Shown here: positions 37,208-46,052 of the stretch, in pieces | Layout of the letters: every line of letters starts with the position of its first letter | Position numbering within the stretch: position 1 is the stretch's first letter | Assembly (NCBI RefSeq): GCF_900111805.1 | Contig: NZ_FOJN01000002.1 | Span: 248,001-312,000, forward strand | Source of the DNA: Rhodococcoides kroppenstedtii | GTDB lineage: Bacteria; Actinomycetota; Actinomycetes; Mycobacteriales; Mycobacteriaceae | Length of the DNA: 64,000 bases | Reading direction: 5' to 3' | The notes under the pieces: generated by a model | Databases searched by the model: none | Told to the model about the DNA's origin: nothing | Seen by the model: only the letters and a program-made list of their open reading frames with translations | Made by a program: the position numbers and the translations under genes

Positions 37208-38284
37208 ATGACAGCTCCGGCAACCGATGCCGTGATCCTGGTGGGCGGCAAGGGGACTCGGCTGCGGCCACTGACCCTGTCCGCCCCGAAACCGATGTTG
37301 CCGACGGCGGGGCTTCCCTTCCTCGAGCACCTGCTGGCCCGTATCAGGGCCGCGGGCATCGAGCACGTCGTGCTCGGCACGTCCTTCAAGGCGGAGGTCT
37401 TCGAGGAGCACTTCGGCGACGGCAGCAGTCGCGGGCTCGACCTCGAGTACGTCTTCGAGGACGAGCCGCTCGGCACCGGTGGCGGTATTCGCAACGTGCT
37501 GCCGCGTCTGCGCGCCGACAACGTCATGGTGTTCAACGGAGACGTGCTGGGCGGCACCGACCTGCGGGCGGTGCTCGACACCCATCACGCATCGGAAGCC
37601 GACGTCACGCTCCACCTGGTGCGTGTCGGTGACCCGCGCGCGTTCGGCTGCGTCCCCACCGACGAGGACGGGCGCGTCACCGCGTTCCTCGAGAAGACGC
37701 AGGACCCGCCGACCGATCAGATCAACGCCGGCTGCTACGTCTTCCGTCGCAGCGTGATCGAGCAGATCCCGGAGGGTCGCCCGGTGTCCGTCGAGCGCGA
37801 GGTGTTCCCGGCGCTGCTGGCGGAGGGCAAGCGTGTCTACGGGCACGTCGACGCCGCGTACTGGCGGGACATGGGCACTCCCGAGGATTTCGTGAAGGGC
37901 TCCGCCGACCTGGTTCGCGGCATCGCACCGTCGCCGGCGCTCGACGGCGCTCGTGGCGAGTCGTTGGTGCATCCCGGCGCGGGGGTGGCGCCGGGAGCAC
38001 TCCTCATCGGCGGCACCGTCGTCGGACGCGGCGCCGAGGTCGGCGCGGGCGCCCGTCTGGACGGCGCGGTCGTCTTCGACGGTGCGGTCGTCGAGGCCGG
38101 TGCCGTCGTGGAACGGTCGATCCTCGGTTTCGGCGCACGCATCGGTCCGCGGGCCCTGGTGCGGGACGCCGTGATCGGCGACGGCGCCAACGTCGGCGCG
38201 CGCTGCGAGCTGCTCCGCGGGGCACGCGTGTGGCCGGGAGTCACGTTGCCGGACGGCGGAGTTCGGTTCTCCACCGACGTCTGA
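37208..38284 (+). CDS. manC: Mannose-1-phosphate guanylyltransferase (GDP-mannose synthesis)
   Basis: A 358-residue nucleotidyltransferase. The N-terminal catalytic domain has the pyrophosphorylase signature LVGGKGTRLRPLTLSAPKPM; EYVFEDEPLGTGGGIRN and VFNGDVLGGTDLR follow. The C-terminal third has left-handed beta-helix hexapeptide repeats (GAEVGAGARLDGAVVF). A GAGAGG-like site precedes ATG 37208. It works with manA and manB in this window to make GDP-mannose for lipomannan and mannoproteins. The homologue has been called manB in M. tuberculosis; the reaction rather than the symbol should be trusted. Confidence 0.92.
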   Translation: MTAPATDAVILVGGKGTRLRPLTLSAPKPMLPTAGLPFLEHLLARIRAAGIEHVVLGTSFKAEVFEEHFGDGSSRGLDLEYVFEDEPLGTGGGIRNVLPRLRADNVMVFNGDVLGGTDLRAVLDTHHASEADVTLHLVRVGDPRAFGCVPTDEDGRVTAFLEKTQDPPTDQINAGCYVFRRSVIEQIPEGRPVSVEREVFPALLAEGKRVYGHVDAAYWRDMGTPEDFVKGSADLVRGIAPSPALDGARGESLVHPGAGVAPGALLIGGTVVGRGAEVGAGARLDGAVVFDGAVVEAGAVVERSILGFGARIGPRALVRDAVIGDGANVGARCELLRGARVWPGVTLPDGGVRFSTDV

Positions 38285-38315
38285 CGGCGGCGGGGCTCCA
38301 CCCGGCCGGCGACGA

Positions 38316-38882
38316 TCAGCGGGAGTTCGCCCGCTCGATCATCGCGCGGAGGGCGTCGCGCTCGGCGCCCTCCGGGCCGTCCGGCAGAGCGTCGATCGGC
38401 CACCAGCGCAGGTCCGTGGACTCCGCGCTCCGCACGGCGGCGACGTTCTCCGCATCGGCGGCGGCGCGCACGACGAACCGGAGGTCGAGGTGCCGTGTGG
38501 GCACGCCCAGCGAACACATGATCGGGTGGGTGTGCGCGTCCAGCAGGTCCGGCTCCAGCGTCAGGTCGTCGATCCCGCTTTCCTCCCGCGCCTCGCGCAG
38601 GGCGGCGTCCCGGACGGTCGCGTCGTCGGGTTCGCAGTGGCCGCCCAGTTGCAGCCACCGTCCGACGCGCGGGTGCAGCGTCAGCAGGACGTGGCGCCCG
38701 GTCCGGTCGAGGACCACCGCCGACGCCGTGATGTGTCCGGCGGCGCTCTCGCGCAGGCACGCTCGCGGCTCGGCGGCGAGGAACGCCAGCATGGTGTGGC
38801 GGACGGAGTCGGCCGCGGGGTCGTCGGTTCGCCACTCGGTCAGCACGCGCGTGGCGGATGCGTGCAACGACTCCGCGCTCAT
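38316..38882 (-). CDS. NUDIX hydrolase
   Basis: A 188-residue protein with a Nudix-box-like helix [10 protein letters not shown] and [11 protein letters not shown] just before it; the box has one extra residue relative to the canonical 23-residue spacing, as seen in some family branches. ATG 38882 overlaps the stop of fbiB, so the pair is coupled. Linkage suggests nucleotide or coenzyme clean-up related to F420 metabolism, but this is only context. Confidence 0.88.
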   Translation of the reverse strand: MSAESLHASATRVLTEWRTDDPAADSVRHTMLAFLAAEPRACLRESAAGHITASAVVLDRTGRHVLLTLHPRVGRWLQLGGHCEPDDATVRDAALREAREESGIDDLTLEPDLLDAHTHPIMCSLGVPTRHLDLRFVVRAAADAENVAAVRSAESTDLRWWPIDALPDGPEGAERDALRAMIERANSR

Positions 38883-40219
38883 CGCTCCACCAGCACGTCG
38901 TCGATCGAGCCGGTCGGTCGCGGAGTCGGCGGCTCGGCGGGCACCCCGATCGCGACCGCGCCCACGGGCAGCCACGACTCCGGGAGGTCGAGGACGGAGC
39001 GCACCTCCTCGGGGGCGAAGATCGTGGAGCCGATCCAGCACGAGCCGAGGCCCCGGACCGACAACCCCACCAGGAACGCCTGCACCGCCGCGCCGGCGGC
39101 CACCGTGAACATCGTGCGTTCCGCGCCGCGCCGACGGGCGTCGGGATAGTCGTGTTCGCCCTCGGGAACCAGGAAGGGCAGGACGACAGCGGGTGCGTCG
39201 CGCAGGATGCGACCCCGGGCGACGCGGGCGTCCACCGATCCCGAGGTGCGGGGATCCGAGCTCAGATCGTGGCGCCAGCGGCGCTCCATCGCGTCGAGCA
39301 GAGCCGTGCGCCGCTCGGGATCGAGCAGCTGGACGAACCGCATCGGACGCGTGTGGTGCGGCGCCGGGGCGGTGACGGCGTCGGCGACGGCGTCCCGCAC
39401 CGCGGCCGGGTCCACCGGGTCGGCGGTGAAGGCGCGGATTGATCGTCGGCCGGGGACGGCCGCCCGCGCCCCGCGCGCCATCGCTTCCTCGGTGCCGAGC
39501 CAGAACAGATCGTCCTCACCGGGTCGCACGAGATCGCGTGCGGTCGAGCCGTCGTCGGTGACGGTGAGACCGCGCACCACCGCGACGGGGACCCCGCCCA
39601 GCTTGCCCTTGACCAGATCGCCCGCCGCGGCCAGCTCGTCCGCGAGCGCCACCTCGGTCACCAGCAACTCGTTGCCCTGGCCGTCGCGTTCGCCGGCGTA
39701 CCCGTGAAGCACGGGGAGTCCGGCAGCGCCGATCGCGTTGTCCGTCTGGCCGTTTCGCCACGCCCGACCCATGGTGTCGGTGATCACGACGGCGACGCGG
39801 ACGCCGAGGCTCGCGCGAAGATCGTCGCGCAGGCGCCGGGCGGACGCGTCCGGATCCTCGGGCAGCAGAGCCAGCTCGTCGCCGACGACGTTCGATCCGT
39901 CGATGCCCGAGGCGGCCTGGACGATGCCGAGCCGGTTCTCGGTGATGAGCGTGCGTCCGCGTCGGGCGAGGACGCGCACGGCCTCCTGCTCGACGAGCCT
40001 GCGGCGCAGCGCGTCTCGCGCGTCGCAATCGGTCGGCGAGACCACCAACCGCCCTTCGGCCTTGGACACGATCTTGCTGGTGACCACCAGGACGTCCCCG
40101 TCCCGCACCCAGGGCGCCGCGGTCGCCAGCGCGGCGCCGACGTCGTCACCCGGCCGGAATTCGGGCAGGCCGGTCACGGGCAGGATCTCGACGGTCCCAC
40201 CGGGAGCGTGGTCGCTCAC
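38879..40219 (-). CDS. fbiB: Bifunctional F420:L-glutamate ligase / dehydro-F420 reductase
   Basis: A 446-residue fused enzyme. The N-terminal half (about 1-245) is the F420 gamma-glutamyl ligase ([36 protein letters not shown]); the C-terminal half (about 250-446) is a nitroreductase-fold FMN domain ([25 protein letters not shown]) that reduces dehydro-F420-0. The fusion is the Mycobacteriales form. GTG 40219 overlaps the fbiA stop by four bases. The product adds the poly-glutamate tail and finishes coenzyme F420. Confidence 0.96.
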   Translation of the reverse strand: MSDHAPGGTVEILPVTGLPEFRPGDDVGAALATAAPWVRDGDVLVVTSKIVSKAEGRLVVSPTDCDARDALRRRLVEQEAVRVLARRGRTLITENRLGIVQAASGIDGSNVVGDELALLPEDPDASARRLRDDLRASLGVRVAVVITDTMGRAWRNGQTDNAIGAAGLPVLHGYAGERDGQGNELLVTEVALADELAAAGDLVKGKLGGVPVAVVRGLTVTDDGSTARDLVRPGEDDLFWLGTEEAMARGARAAVPGRRSIRAFTADPVDPAAVRDAVADAVTAPAPHHTRPMRFVQLLDPERRTALLDAMERRWRHDLSSDPRTSGSVDARVARGRILRDAPAVVLPFLVPEGEHDYPDARRRGAERTMFTVAAGAAVQAFLVGLSVRGLGSCWIGSTIFAPEEVRSVLDLPESWLPVGAVAIGVPAEPPTPRPTGSIDDVLVER

Positions 40220-41178
40220 GCCACGCCTGCCGCGCTCAGTGCCGCGCGCACCATCTCGGCGGTGGCCGACGGATCGGACATCAGCAGGGGGACGGCTCGG
40301 ACGGTGACGCCGGGGACGTCCGCGGTGTCACCCTCGTCGACGAGCCAGGCGTCGAGCAGGCCGGTGCCGCTGCGCGCGCCGTAGTGTCGCCCGATGCCCT
40401 CGGCGGAGGTCTCCACGCCGATGACCGAGAGACACTCGTCGGCCATGCCCCGGAGCGGACGACCCGCGATGACCGGGGAGAGGCCCACCACCGGCGCCGA
40501 CGTGGTCCGTAGCGCGGACCGCATGCCGGGGACGGCGAGGATCGCGCCGATGCTCACCACGGGATTGGACGGGGCCAGCAGGACGACGTCGGCTCCCGAG
40601 ATCGCGTCCAGCACACCGTCGGCGGGCGTGGCCTGCTCCGCACCGATGTAGGCGAAGCCGTGCGTGGGGACCGCCGCGCGATGGCGAACCCACCACTCCT
40701 GGAAGTGAATTGCCTTGCGGTCGTCGCCGTCGGAGTCCGGATCGGTAATCACGACGTGGGTCTCGCAACGATCGTCGGTGACGGGCAGCAGTCGGACACC
40801 GGGGGACCACCGGACGCACAGTGCCTCGACGACAGCGGACAGCGGATACCCCGTTCGCAGCATGCGAGTGCGTACCAGGTGAGTGGCGATGTCCCGATCG
40901 CCGAGACCGAACCAGTCCGGCTGCGCGCCATAGGCCGCCAATTCCTCCTTGACGCTCCAGCTTTCGCCGCGACGCCCCCAACCGCGCTCGACGTCGATGC
41001 CGTCCCCGAGGGTGTACATGCAGGTGTCGAGGTCCGGTGTGATGCGGAGGCCGTGCATCCAGACGTCGTCCCCGACGTTGACCACGGCGGTGATCTCGTC
41101 GCCGTCGCCGAGCAGTTCACGCACGCCTTGCAGGAAGCGCGCACCGCCGACGCCGCCCACCAGAACAGTCACCTTCAT
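40216..41178 (-). CDS. fbiA: Phosphoenolpyruvyl/2-phospholactate transferase (dehydro-F420-0 synthase)
   Basis: A 320-residue CofD-family enzyme joining the activated phospho-acid to Fo. [15 protein letters not shown] at the N-terminus, [20 protein letters not shown] near 35-55, and [15 protein letters not shown] near 195-210 are the family signatures. ATG 41178 is the start. It forms a translationally coupled operon with fbiB and the NUDIX gene, and is divergent from whiB2 across a 412-bp control region. Confidence 0.96.
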   Translation of the reverse strand: MKVTVLVGGVGGARFLQGVRELLGDGDEITAVVNVGDDVWMHGLRITPDLDTCMYTLGDGIDVERGWGRRGESWSVKEELAAYGAQPDWFGLGDRDIATHLVRTRMLRTGYPLSAVVEALCVRWSPGVRLLPVTDDRCETHVVITDPDSDGDDRKAIHFQEWWVRHRAAVPTHGFAYIGAEQATPADGVLDAISGADVVLLAPSNPVVSIGAILAVPGMRSALRTTSAPVVGLSPVIAGRPLRGMADECLSVIGVETSAEGIGRHYGARSGTGLLDAWLVDEGDTADVPGVTVRAVPLLMSDPSATAEMVRAALSAAGVA

Positions 41179-41366
41179 GACCGTCGACCCTAGGCCCTCG
41201 TGTCGCGGAGGCCGTCGCGCGGTGACGGTGTTTGCCCGCGGCGACGCTCGGGTACCAGGCCGGGGTGAGACGGGGGTGGCACCGGGGTTCCATGAGCGAA
41301 CACACCGGGGTCTCCGCGTGCCCGGATTTCGCGGGGCGTGATGGTATGGGAAAAACTGCGCTCCGC

Positions 41367-41396
41367 TTGACCGCGACACACCGTGGCGTGTCTAAT
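41367..41396 (+). promoter_or_regulatory. Candidate whiB2 promoter
   Basis: TTGACC (41367-41372) and TCTAAT (41391-41396) are separated by 18 bp, each one base from the vegetative consensus. Transcription would begin near 41403 and read toward whiB2. Confidence 0.6.
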
Positions 41397-41451
41397 CACA
41401 GTCATGTCATTACCGGTTCGGGCGGTGGAATCGCTTGCAGCGAACCATCGT

Positions 41452-41467
41452 TCGAACACGTGTTCGC
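41452..41467. promoter_or_regulatory. SOS-box-like (LexA-type) palindrome upstream of whiB2
   Basis: TCGAAC-ACGT-GTTCGC contains a 14-bp perfect palindrome (41453-41466) and differs from the actinobacterial LexA consensus TCGAAC-N4-GTTCGA only in the last base. It lies in the presumed leader, some 50 bp after the predicted start site, where a bound repressor could block elongation. Confidence 0.55.
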
Positions 41468-41590
41468 TCGCCTCGGCGCGAGTGCTCGCATCGCGATCCG
41501 GCTTCACGGTCGATCATCGACACCAGTGACCGACACCGACCGCACCGCCGCTGCCAGGCGGGACGCGAAGAACATAAGGAGGCGGACGTG

Positions 41591-42040
41591 ATGCCCGACC
41601 ACCAGCACTCGAACTCCGGTCTGCAGGATCGCGCCGGCCTCCGCGTCGCGCCCGACGCCGCCGTCGAGTCGATCACGGGGCTCGACCTCGACCTGGCCGA
41701 CGATCTCGAGGGTGACCCGATCGAGGCGTCCGAGGTCGACGTCGATCCGCCGCTCGTCACGCTCGGAATGCCCACGGCGGCACCGCAACCCGGCCTGGTT
41801 CTGGTCGACGGTGCGGACGAGGACGATCAGTGGCAGGAGCGCGCGCTGTGCGCGCAGACCGACCCCGAGGCGTTCTTCCCCGAGAAGGGCGGCTCCACCC
41901 GCGAGGCCAAGCGGATCTGCCTCGGCTGTGAGGTCAAGGACGAGTGCCTCGAGTACGCCCTCGCGAACGACGAGCGCTTCGGCATCTGGGGCGGTCTCTC
42001 GGAACGCGAGCGTCGTCGCCTCAAGCGCGGCATCGTCTGA
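41591..42040 (+). CDS. whiB2: WhiB-family Fe-S transcription factor, WhiB2/WhmD type
   Basis: A 149-residue regulator. Four Cys (87, 110, 113, 119) in ALCAQTD and RICLGCEVKDEC would hold a 4Fe-4S cluster; the GIWGG turn lies near 131-135 and the basic RERRRLKR tail follows. WhiB2 controls septation and division genes in relatives. The N-terminal 80 residues are an acidic extension, longer than the compact mycobacterial protein. AAGGAGG at 41576-41582 supports ATG 41591; GTG 41588 is also possible. Confidence 0.94.
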   Translation: MPDHQHSNSGLQDRAGLRVAPDAAVESITGLDLDLADDLEGDPIEASEVDVDPPLVTLGMPTAAPQPGLVLVDGADEDDQWQERALCAQTDPEAFFPEKGGSTREAKRICLGCEVKDECLEYALANDERFGIWGGLSERERRRLKRGIV

Positions 42041-42051
42041 CCGAGCGACCC

Positions 42052-42123
42052 GACTCGGTCCATCGCGTCGGGATCGACTCAGTCCATCGCGTCGGGGTCG
42101 ACTCAGTCCATCGCGTCGGGATC
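42052..42123. repeat. 24-nt tandem repeat (three units) over the stop codon of the zincin-like gene
   Basis: Units start at 42052, 42076 and 42100 with one- or two-base differences. On the minus strand the first unit read encodes the C-terminus VDPDAMD plus stop; the next two are copies of the same codons lying after that stop, in the gap before the convergent whiB2 end. Confidence 0.93.
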
Positions 42124-42621
42124 GACGACGTCGGGCGTGACGCCCAGATACGTCGCCACCTGCTCCACCAGCACGTCGTGCACCAGGTCGGTGAGGTCGT
42201 GCATCGACCTGGCCCGCCGCTCCAGCGGACGGCGGAACACCACGATCCGCGCGCGCACGGTCGCCCCGCGGCTGTCGACTCCCGCCGGGATGAGCCGCGA
42301 CAGCGGAACCGGCCCCTCCGCCACCACTTCCGGCGGCCACGTCACCGAGGACGGATCGACGGCCCGGATCTTGGGCACGTCGTCGACGGCGATGTCGAGC
42401 TTGAGCAACCGGTCGTGCCACCGACGCTCGATCGGCGCGAAGGCGTCGAGCACCGCCGCATCGAACTGCTCGGACCGGGACCGGCGTCCGGGAACGGAGT
42501 CGGGGAGCAGGACCCCACGCATGCCGCGCCCACGCCGGGCCGCCGATCGCGACGTGGACGGTCGGGTGCGGTCGGAACGCGACGGGCGTGCGGGATCGGG
42601 GTACGACGACACCCGCGTCAT
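42103..42621 (-). CDS. Zincin-like metallopeptidase-fold protein (Rv3259 type), active-site residues missing
   Basis: A 172-residue protein (longer if an upstream GTG/ATG is used). A basic Ser/Arg-rich N-terminus is followed by a domain resembling the small zincin-like metallopeptidase family. In the region where the family has HExxHxxG, this protein has VEQVATYLG: the Glu remains but both His are replaced, so it is probably not a zinc protease. A similar protein lies next to whiB2 in mycobacteria. ATG 42621 is a tentative start. Confidence 0.75.
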   Translation of the reverse strand: MTRVSSYPDPARPSRSDRTRPSTSRSAARRGRGMRGVLLPDSVPGRRSRSEQFDAAVLDAFAPIERRWHDRLLKLDIAVDDVPKIRAVDPSSVTWPPEVVAEGPVPLSRLIPAGVDSRGATVRARIVVFRRPLERRARSMHDLTDLVHDVLVEQVATYLGVTPDVVDPDAMD

Positions 42622-42710
42622 GCTACGGCCCGGCGCCGGCACCGGTGCACGCCCACGATCCCGTCGTGTCGGCTGTTCCCCCGCGTGTCACGCGGGTTAG
42701 GGTGCTGGCT

Positions 42711-43130
42711 GTGAGAGCTGTGCGGGGATGTTGCCGACCGGGGTGCAACCGACCGGCCGTGGCGACGTTGACCTACGTCTACTCCGATTCCACCGCCGTC
42801 GTCGGTCCGCTGGCGACGGTGGACGAACCCCACTCCTGGGACCTGTGCGAGGTGCACGGCTCGTCCATCACCGCCCCCAAAGGCTGGGACATGGTCCGGT
42901 ACGAGGGCGGTTTCGCCACCTCCGGACCGGACGAGGACGATCTCACCGCGCTGGCCGAAGCCGTCCGGGAGGCCGGCGCCCGCGATCGGGTGTCCGCTCG
43001 GCCCCTGCCGAACGCCGGGCCGGCGTCCACGCGGGCCGACGGCGAGGGCGTCGGAACCGTGCCCGTGATGCCGGCCGCGCGCACGGGTCGTCGCGGCCAT
43101 CTCCGCGTTCTCCCCGATCCCTCGACCTGA
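42711..43130 (+). CDS. DUF3499 family protein with N-terminal Cys motif
   Basis: A 139-residue protein of an actinobacterial family of unknown role. The N-terminus CCRPGCNRPAVATLTYVYSD and DLCEVHGSSITAPKGW together supply Cys and His residues that look like a zinc site. The C-terminal half is polar and likely flexible. GTG 42711 is chosen because it begins directly before the Cys cluster. It sits between the divergent zincin-like gene and manB, as in mycobacteria. Confidence 0.88.
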   Translation: MRAVRGCCRPGCNRPAVATLTYVYSDSTAVVGPLATVDEPHSWDLCEVHGSSITAPKGWDMVRYEGGFATSGPDEDDLTALAEAVREAGARDRVSARPLPNAGPASTRADGEGVGTVPVMPAARTGRRGHLRVLPDPST

Positions 43131-43348
43131 TTCGATCCTGCGGTTCGTGACGGGCACGCGGTCCGGGGCGGAGCCGTCAGGGTTCTCCCGCGCCTGCCCC
43201 TACCGACCGCCCGCCGGGCGTTAGGCTCTGGCGTACCCACCGAACCCCGTGTGGGTAATTCGCCGACGGTGGCGCCCGACGCACCCGGCGTTCGTCGAGA
43301 TCCGGTGCGTACCGGCTCGTTCCCCCAAGACACCGAGGAGAGAATGAC

Positions 43349-44716
43349 GTGGCTCGATCAGCGGACCTGGTCACAGCGGTCATCAAGGCGTACGACGTGC
43401 GGGGCGTCGTCGGCGAGCAGATCGACGAAGACTTCGTCCGGGACGTGGGGGCGTCCTTCGCGCGGCTCGTCGGGTCCGAGGGAGCCGACCGTGTGGTGAT
43501 CGGTCACGACATGCGGGACTCCTCCCCGGCTCTCGCCGCGGCGTTCGCCGACGGTGTCGTCGCACGCGGCCTCGACGTCGTGCACATCGGACTCGCCTCG
43601 ACGGATCAGCTCTACTTCGCGTCGGGCCGATTCGACTGTCCCGGTGCGATGTTCACCGCCAGCCACAATCCGGCCCGGTACAACGGCATCAAGCTCTGCC
43701 GGGCCGGCGCGAAGCCGGTGGGCCAGGACTCGGGGCTCGCGACCATCACCGCCGACGTGATCGAGGGGATGCCCGCGGCCGACGGTCCGCGCGGGGAGAT
43801 CACCACCCGCGACGTCCTGGGCGACTACGCGGAATTCGTCCGGACGCTGGTCGACATCACGTCGATCCGACCGTTGTCGATCGCGGTGGACGCGGGCAAC
43901 GGAATGGGCGGGCACACCGTCCCCGCCGTGCTCGGCCCCGGGCCGCTCACCGTGCACCCCTTGTACTTCGAACTCGACGGCACCTTCCCCAACCACGAGG
44001 CCAACCCGCTGGAGCCGGCCAACCTCGTCGACCTGCAGGCGTTCGTCCGTGAGACGGGTGCGGACATCGGCCTGGCGTTCGACGGCGACGCCGACCGGTG
44101 CTTCGTGGTCGACGAGCGCGGTGAACCGGTGTCGCCCTCGGCGATCACCGCCCTCGTGGCCGAGCGCGAACTCGCCGCGCACCCGTCCTCGACGATCATC
44201 CACAACCTCATCACGTCGCGGTCGGTGCCGGAGCTCGTCGACTCCCTCGGCGGTCGCCCGGTGCGCACCCGGGTCGGTCATTCCTTCATCAAGGCGCTCA
44301 TGGCCGAGACGGGCGCGGTCTTCGGCGGCGAGCACTCGGCGCACTACTACTTCCGCGAGTTCTGGGGTGCGGACTCGGGCATGCTCGCCGCCCTCCACGT
44401 CCTGGCGGCCCTCGGCTCGCAGGACGCACCGCTGTCCGAGCTCATGGCGCGCTACGAGGTCTACGCCGCGTCCGGCGAGATCAACTCCACCGTCGACGAC
44501 GCCGCGGAGCGCACGCGCGCGGTCGTCGACGCGTTCGCCGATCGGACGGTGTCCGTCGACCGCCTCGACGGGGTGACCGTCGACCTGGGTGACCACGCCT
44601 GGTTCAACCTGCGCGCATCCAACACGGAACCGTTGCTGCGCTTGAACGTCGAGGCCCCGACGACGGCCGACGTCGACCGGTTGACGACGGAGATCCTGGG
44701 CATCGTTCGGGGGTGA
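43349..44716 (+). CDS. manB: Phosphomannomutase/phosphoglucomutase
   Basis: A 455-residue alpha-D-phosphohexomutase converting mannose-6-P to mannose-1-P. IKAYDVRGVVG at the N-terminus, the phosphoserine loop FTASHNPARYNGIKL near 102-116, metal-binding DGDADRC near 245, and the C-terminal sugar-phosphate loop RASNTEPLLRLN near 430. GTG 43349 follows GAGGAG. It supplies manC and is supplied by manA. Confidence 0.96.
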   Translation: MARSADLVTAVIKAYDVRGVVGEQIDEDFVRDVGASFARLVGSEGADRVVIGHDMRDSSPALAAAFADGVVARGLDVVHIGLASTDQLYFASGRFDCPGAMFTASHNPARYNGIKLCRAGAKPVGQDSGLATITADVIEGMPAADGPRGEITTRDVLGDYAEFVRTLVDITSIRPLSIAVDAGNGMGGHTVPAVLGPGPLTVHPLYFELDGTFPNHEANPLEPANLVDLQAFVRETGADIGLAFDGDADRCFVVDERGEPVSPSAITALVAERELAAHPSSTIIHNLITSRSVPELVDSLGGRPVRTRVGHSFIKALMAETGAVFGGEHSAHYYFREFWGADSGMLAALHVLAALGSQDAPLSELMARYEVYAASGEINSTVDDAAERTRAVVDAFADRTVSVDRLDGVTVDLGDHAWFNLRASNTEPLLRLNVEAPTTADVDRLTTEILGIVRG

Positions 44717-44776
44717 ACCGGGTACAGCATGGTGGAGTGAGCGCACACAGTCGCGAGTCCCGTTCGAGCGTGGGAG

Positions 44777-45979
44777 GTGGGTGAGGTGGTCGAGATGCCG
44801 ACGACCGTCCCGGCGACGCCGGTCGACCTCGACGACGCCGAGGCCGTGACGCGCGCCGACCGCGGCGGAGTCCTGCGATCGGCCGCCCTCGCGGGAGCGC
44901 AGATCCGCGCGACCGCGGCGGCGGTCTCCGAGGGTGCGCTGTCCCGGCTCGACGGGGCGCGGCCGCGGGCGGTGGTGATCGTCGCGCCGTCCGGTCCCGC
45001 GCGTCGGGCCGCCGGACTGCTCTCCTCCCTCGTCGCCTCCGCGGGCGTGCCGGTGGTCATCGCCCCGGCGACTCCGCCCTGGGTCGGTCCGCTGGACGTC
45101 GTCGTGGTCGCCGGAGACGACGCGGGTGACCCCGTCCTCGCGCGCTCCGTCGACAGCGCGGTCCGCCGCCGCGCCGACGTGGTGGTGACGGTTCCCGACG
45201 AAGGACCGGTCGCCGACGCCGGCGCCGGTCGGGTGCTCGCCCTGCCGCCGCGGGTGCGGGTCCTCGACATTCACGGGTTCGCCCGTCACGTGGCCACGAT
45301 GACGGCGGTGCTCGCCGCCGTCGATCCCGCATTCGCCCCGGGGGATCTGGCCGACGTCGCCGACGTGGTCGACGCGGAGTCGGCACGGCATCACCCGTCG
45401 ATCGAGGTGTTCCGCAACCCGGCGAAGTCGCTGGCGTCGCGCGTGGCCGGACGACGCGTGCTGGTGACCGGCGACGGCGTCGCCGCCACCGAGTTGGCTC
45501 GCCACGGCGCGTCGGTGCTGCTGCGGACCGCGGGTGTCGTCGCGGCAGCGAGCGAACTGGCCGACGCCGTCGCGGTGGTGCACGAATTCGGCGCGGTCGG
45601 TGGGCCCGGGAGCGGCGCGCTCGATGCGCCCGGGAGCGGCGGCGCCGCGCAGGACTACGACCCGCTCTTCCACGACGACCAGATCGACGGTCCGAGGCCG
45701 ACCGAGCCCGTCCGCATCCTGACCGTCTCGATCGACCCGGACGACTCCTCGGTGCGTCGCCGCGTCGCCGTTCTCGGCGAGGTGGACGTCGTGCGGGTCG
45801 ACGACCTGTCCGGCGACGCCGCGCCCGAGCTGCGCCCGACGCTCGAGTTCGGACCAGTGGGCCCCGGCGCGATCGCCCCGTCCGGAGGGGAAGCGGCGAC
45901 GACGGTGCGGCACTGCCTCGTCCTCGCCGCGCGGCTCGAGGCGGCCGCGGCGTACGTCCAGCTCGCCGGCGGCCGATGA
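44777..45979 (+). CDS. TobH/SIS-like conserved protein
   Basis: A 400-residue protein matching the gene found between manB and manA in mycobacteria. Two Ala/Val-rich alpha-beta halves are visible: RPRAVVIVAPSGPARRAAG (about 56-75) and RRVLVTGDGVAATELARHG (about 225-245), consistent with a degenerate phosphosugar isomerase (SIS) fold. The catalytic residues of phosphomannose isomerases are not identifiable. Starts at GTG 44777, 44786 or ATG 44795 are possible. Position implies a role in mannose metabolism, unproven. Confidence 0.78.
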   Translation: MGEVVEMPTTVPATPVDLDDAEAVTRADRGGVLRSAALAGAQIRATAAAVSEGALSRLDGARPRAVVIVAPSGPARRAAGLLSSLVASAGVPVVIAPATPPWVGPLDVVVVAGDDAGDPVLARSVDSAVRRRADVVVTVPDEGPVADAGAGRVLALPPRVRVLDIHGFARHVATMTAVLAAVDPAFAPGDLADVADVVDAESARHHPSIEVFRNPAKSLASRVAGRRVLVTGDGVAATELARHGASVLLRTAGVVAAASELADAVAVVHEFGAVGGPGSGALDAPGSGGAAQDYDPLFHDDQIDGPRPTEPVRILTVSIDPDDSSVRRRVAVLGEVDVVRVDDLSGDAAPELRPTLEFGPVGPGAIAPSGGEAATTVRHCLVLAARLEAAAAYVQLAGGR

Positions 45980-46052
45980 CGGCCGCCGAACCAGACTTCT
46001 GCGCCGTCGTCCGACCGGACGACGGTTCGACGGTGACGACAGGCGGTCGACG

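Larger units (their letters stand above)
41179..41590. promoter_or_regulatory. Divergent fbiA-whiB2 control region
   Basis: A 412-bp gap without a convincing gene. It holds a good sigma-70-type promoter facing whiB2 (41367-41396), an SOS-box-like palindrome about 60 bp further on (41452-41467), and the AAGGAGG ribosome site of whiB2 (41576-41582). The implied whiB2 leader is long, near 190 nt. Elements driving fbiA were not identified. Confidence 0.6.
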
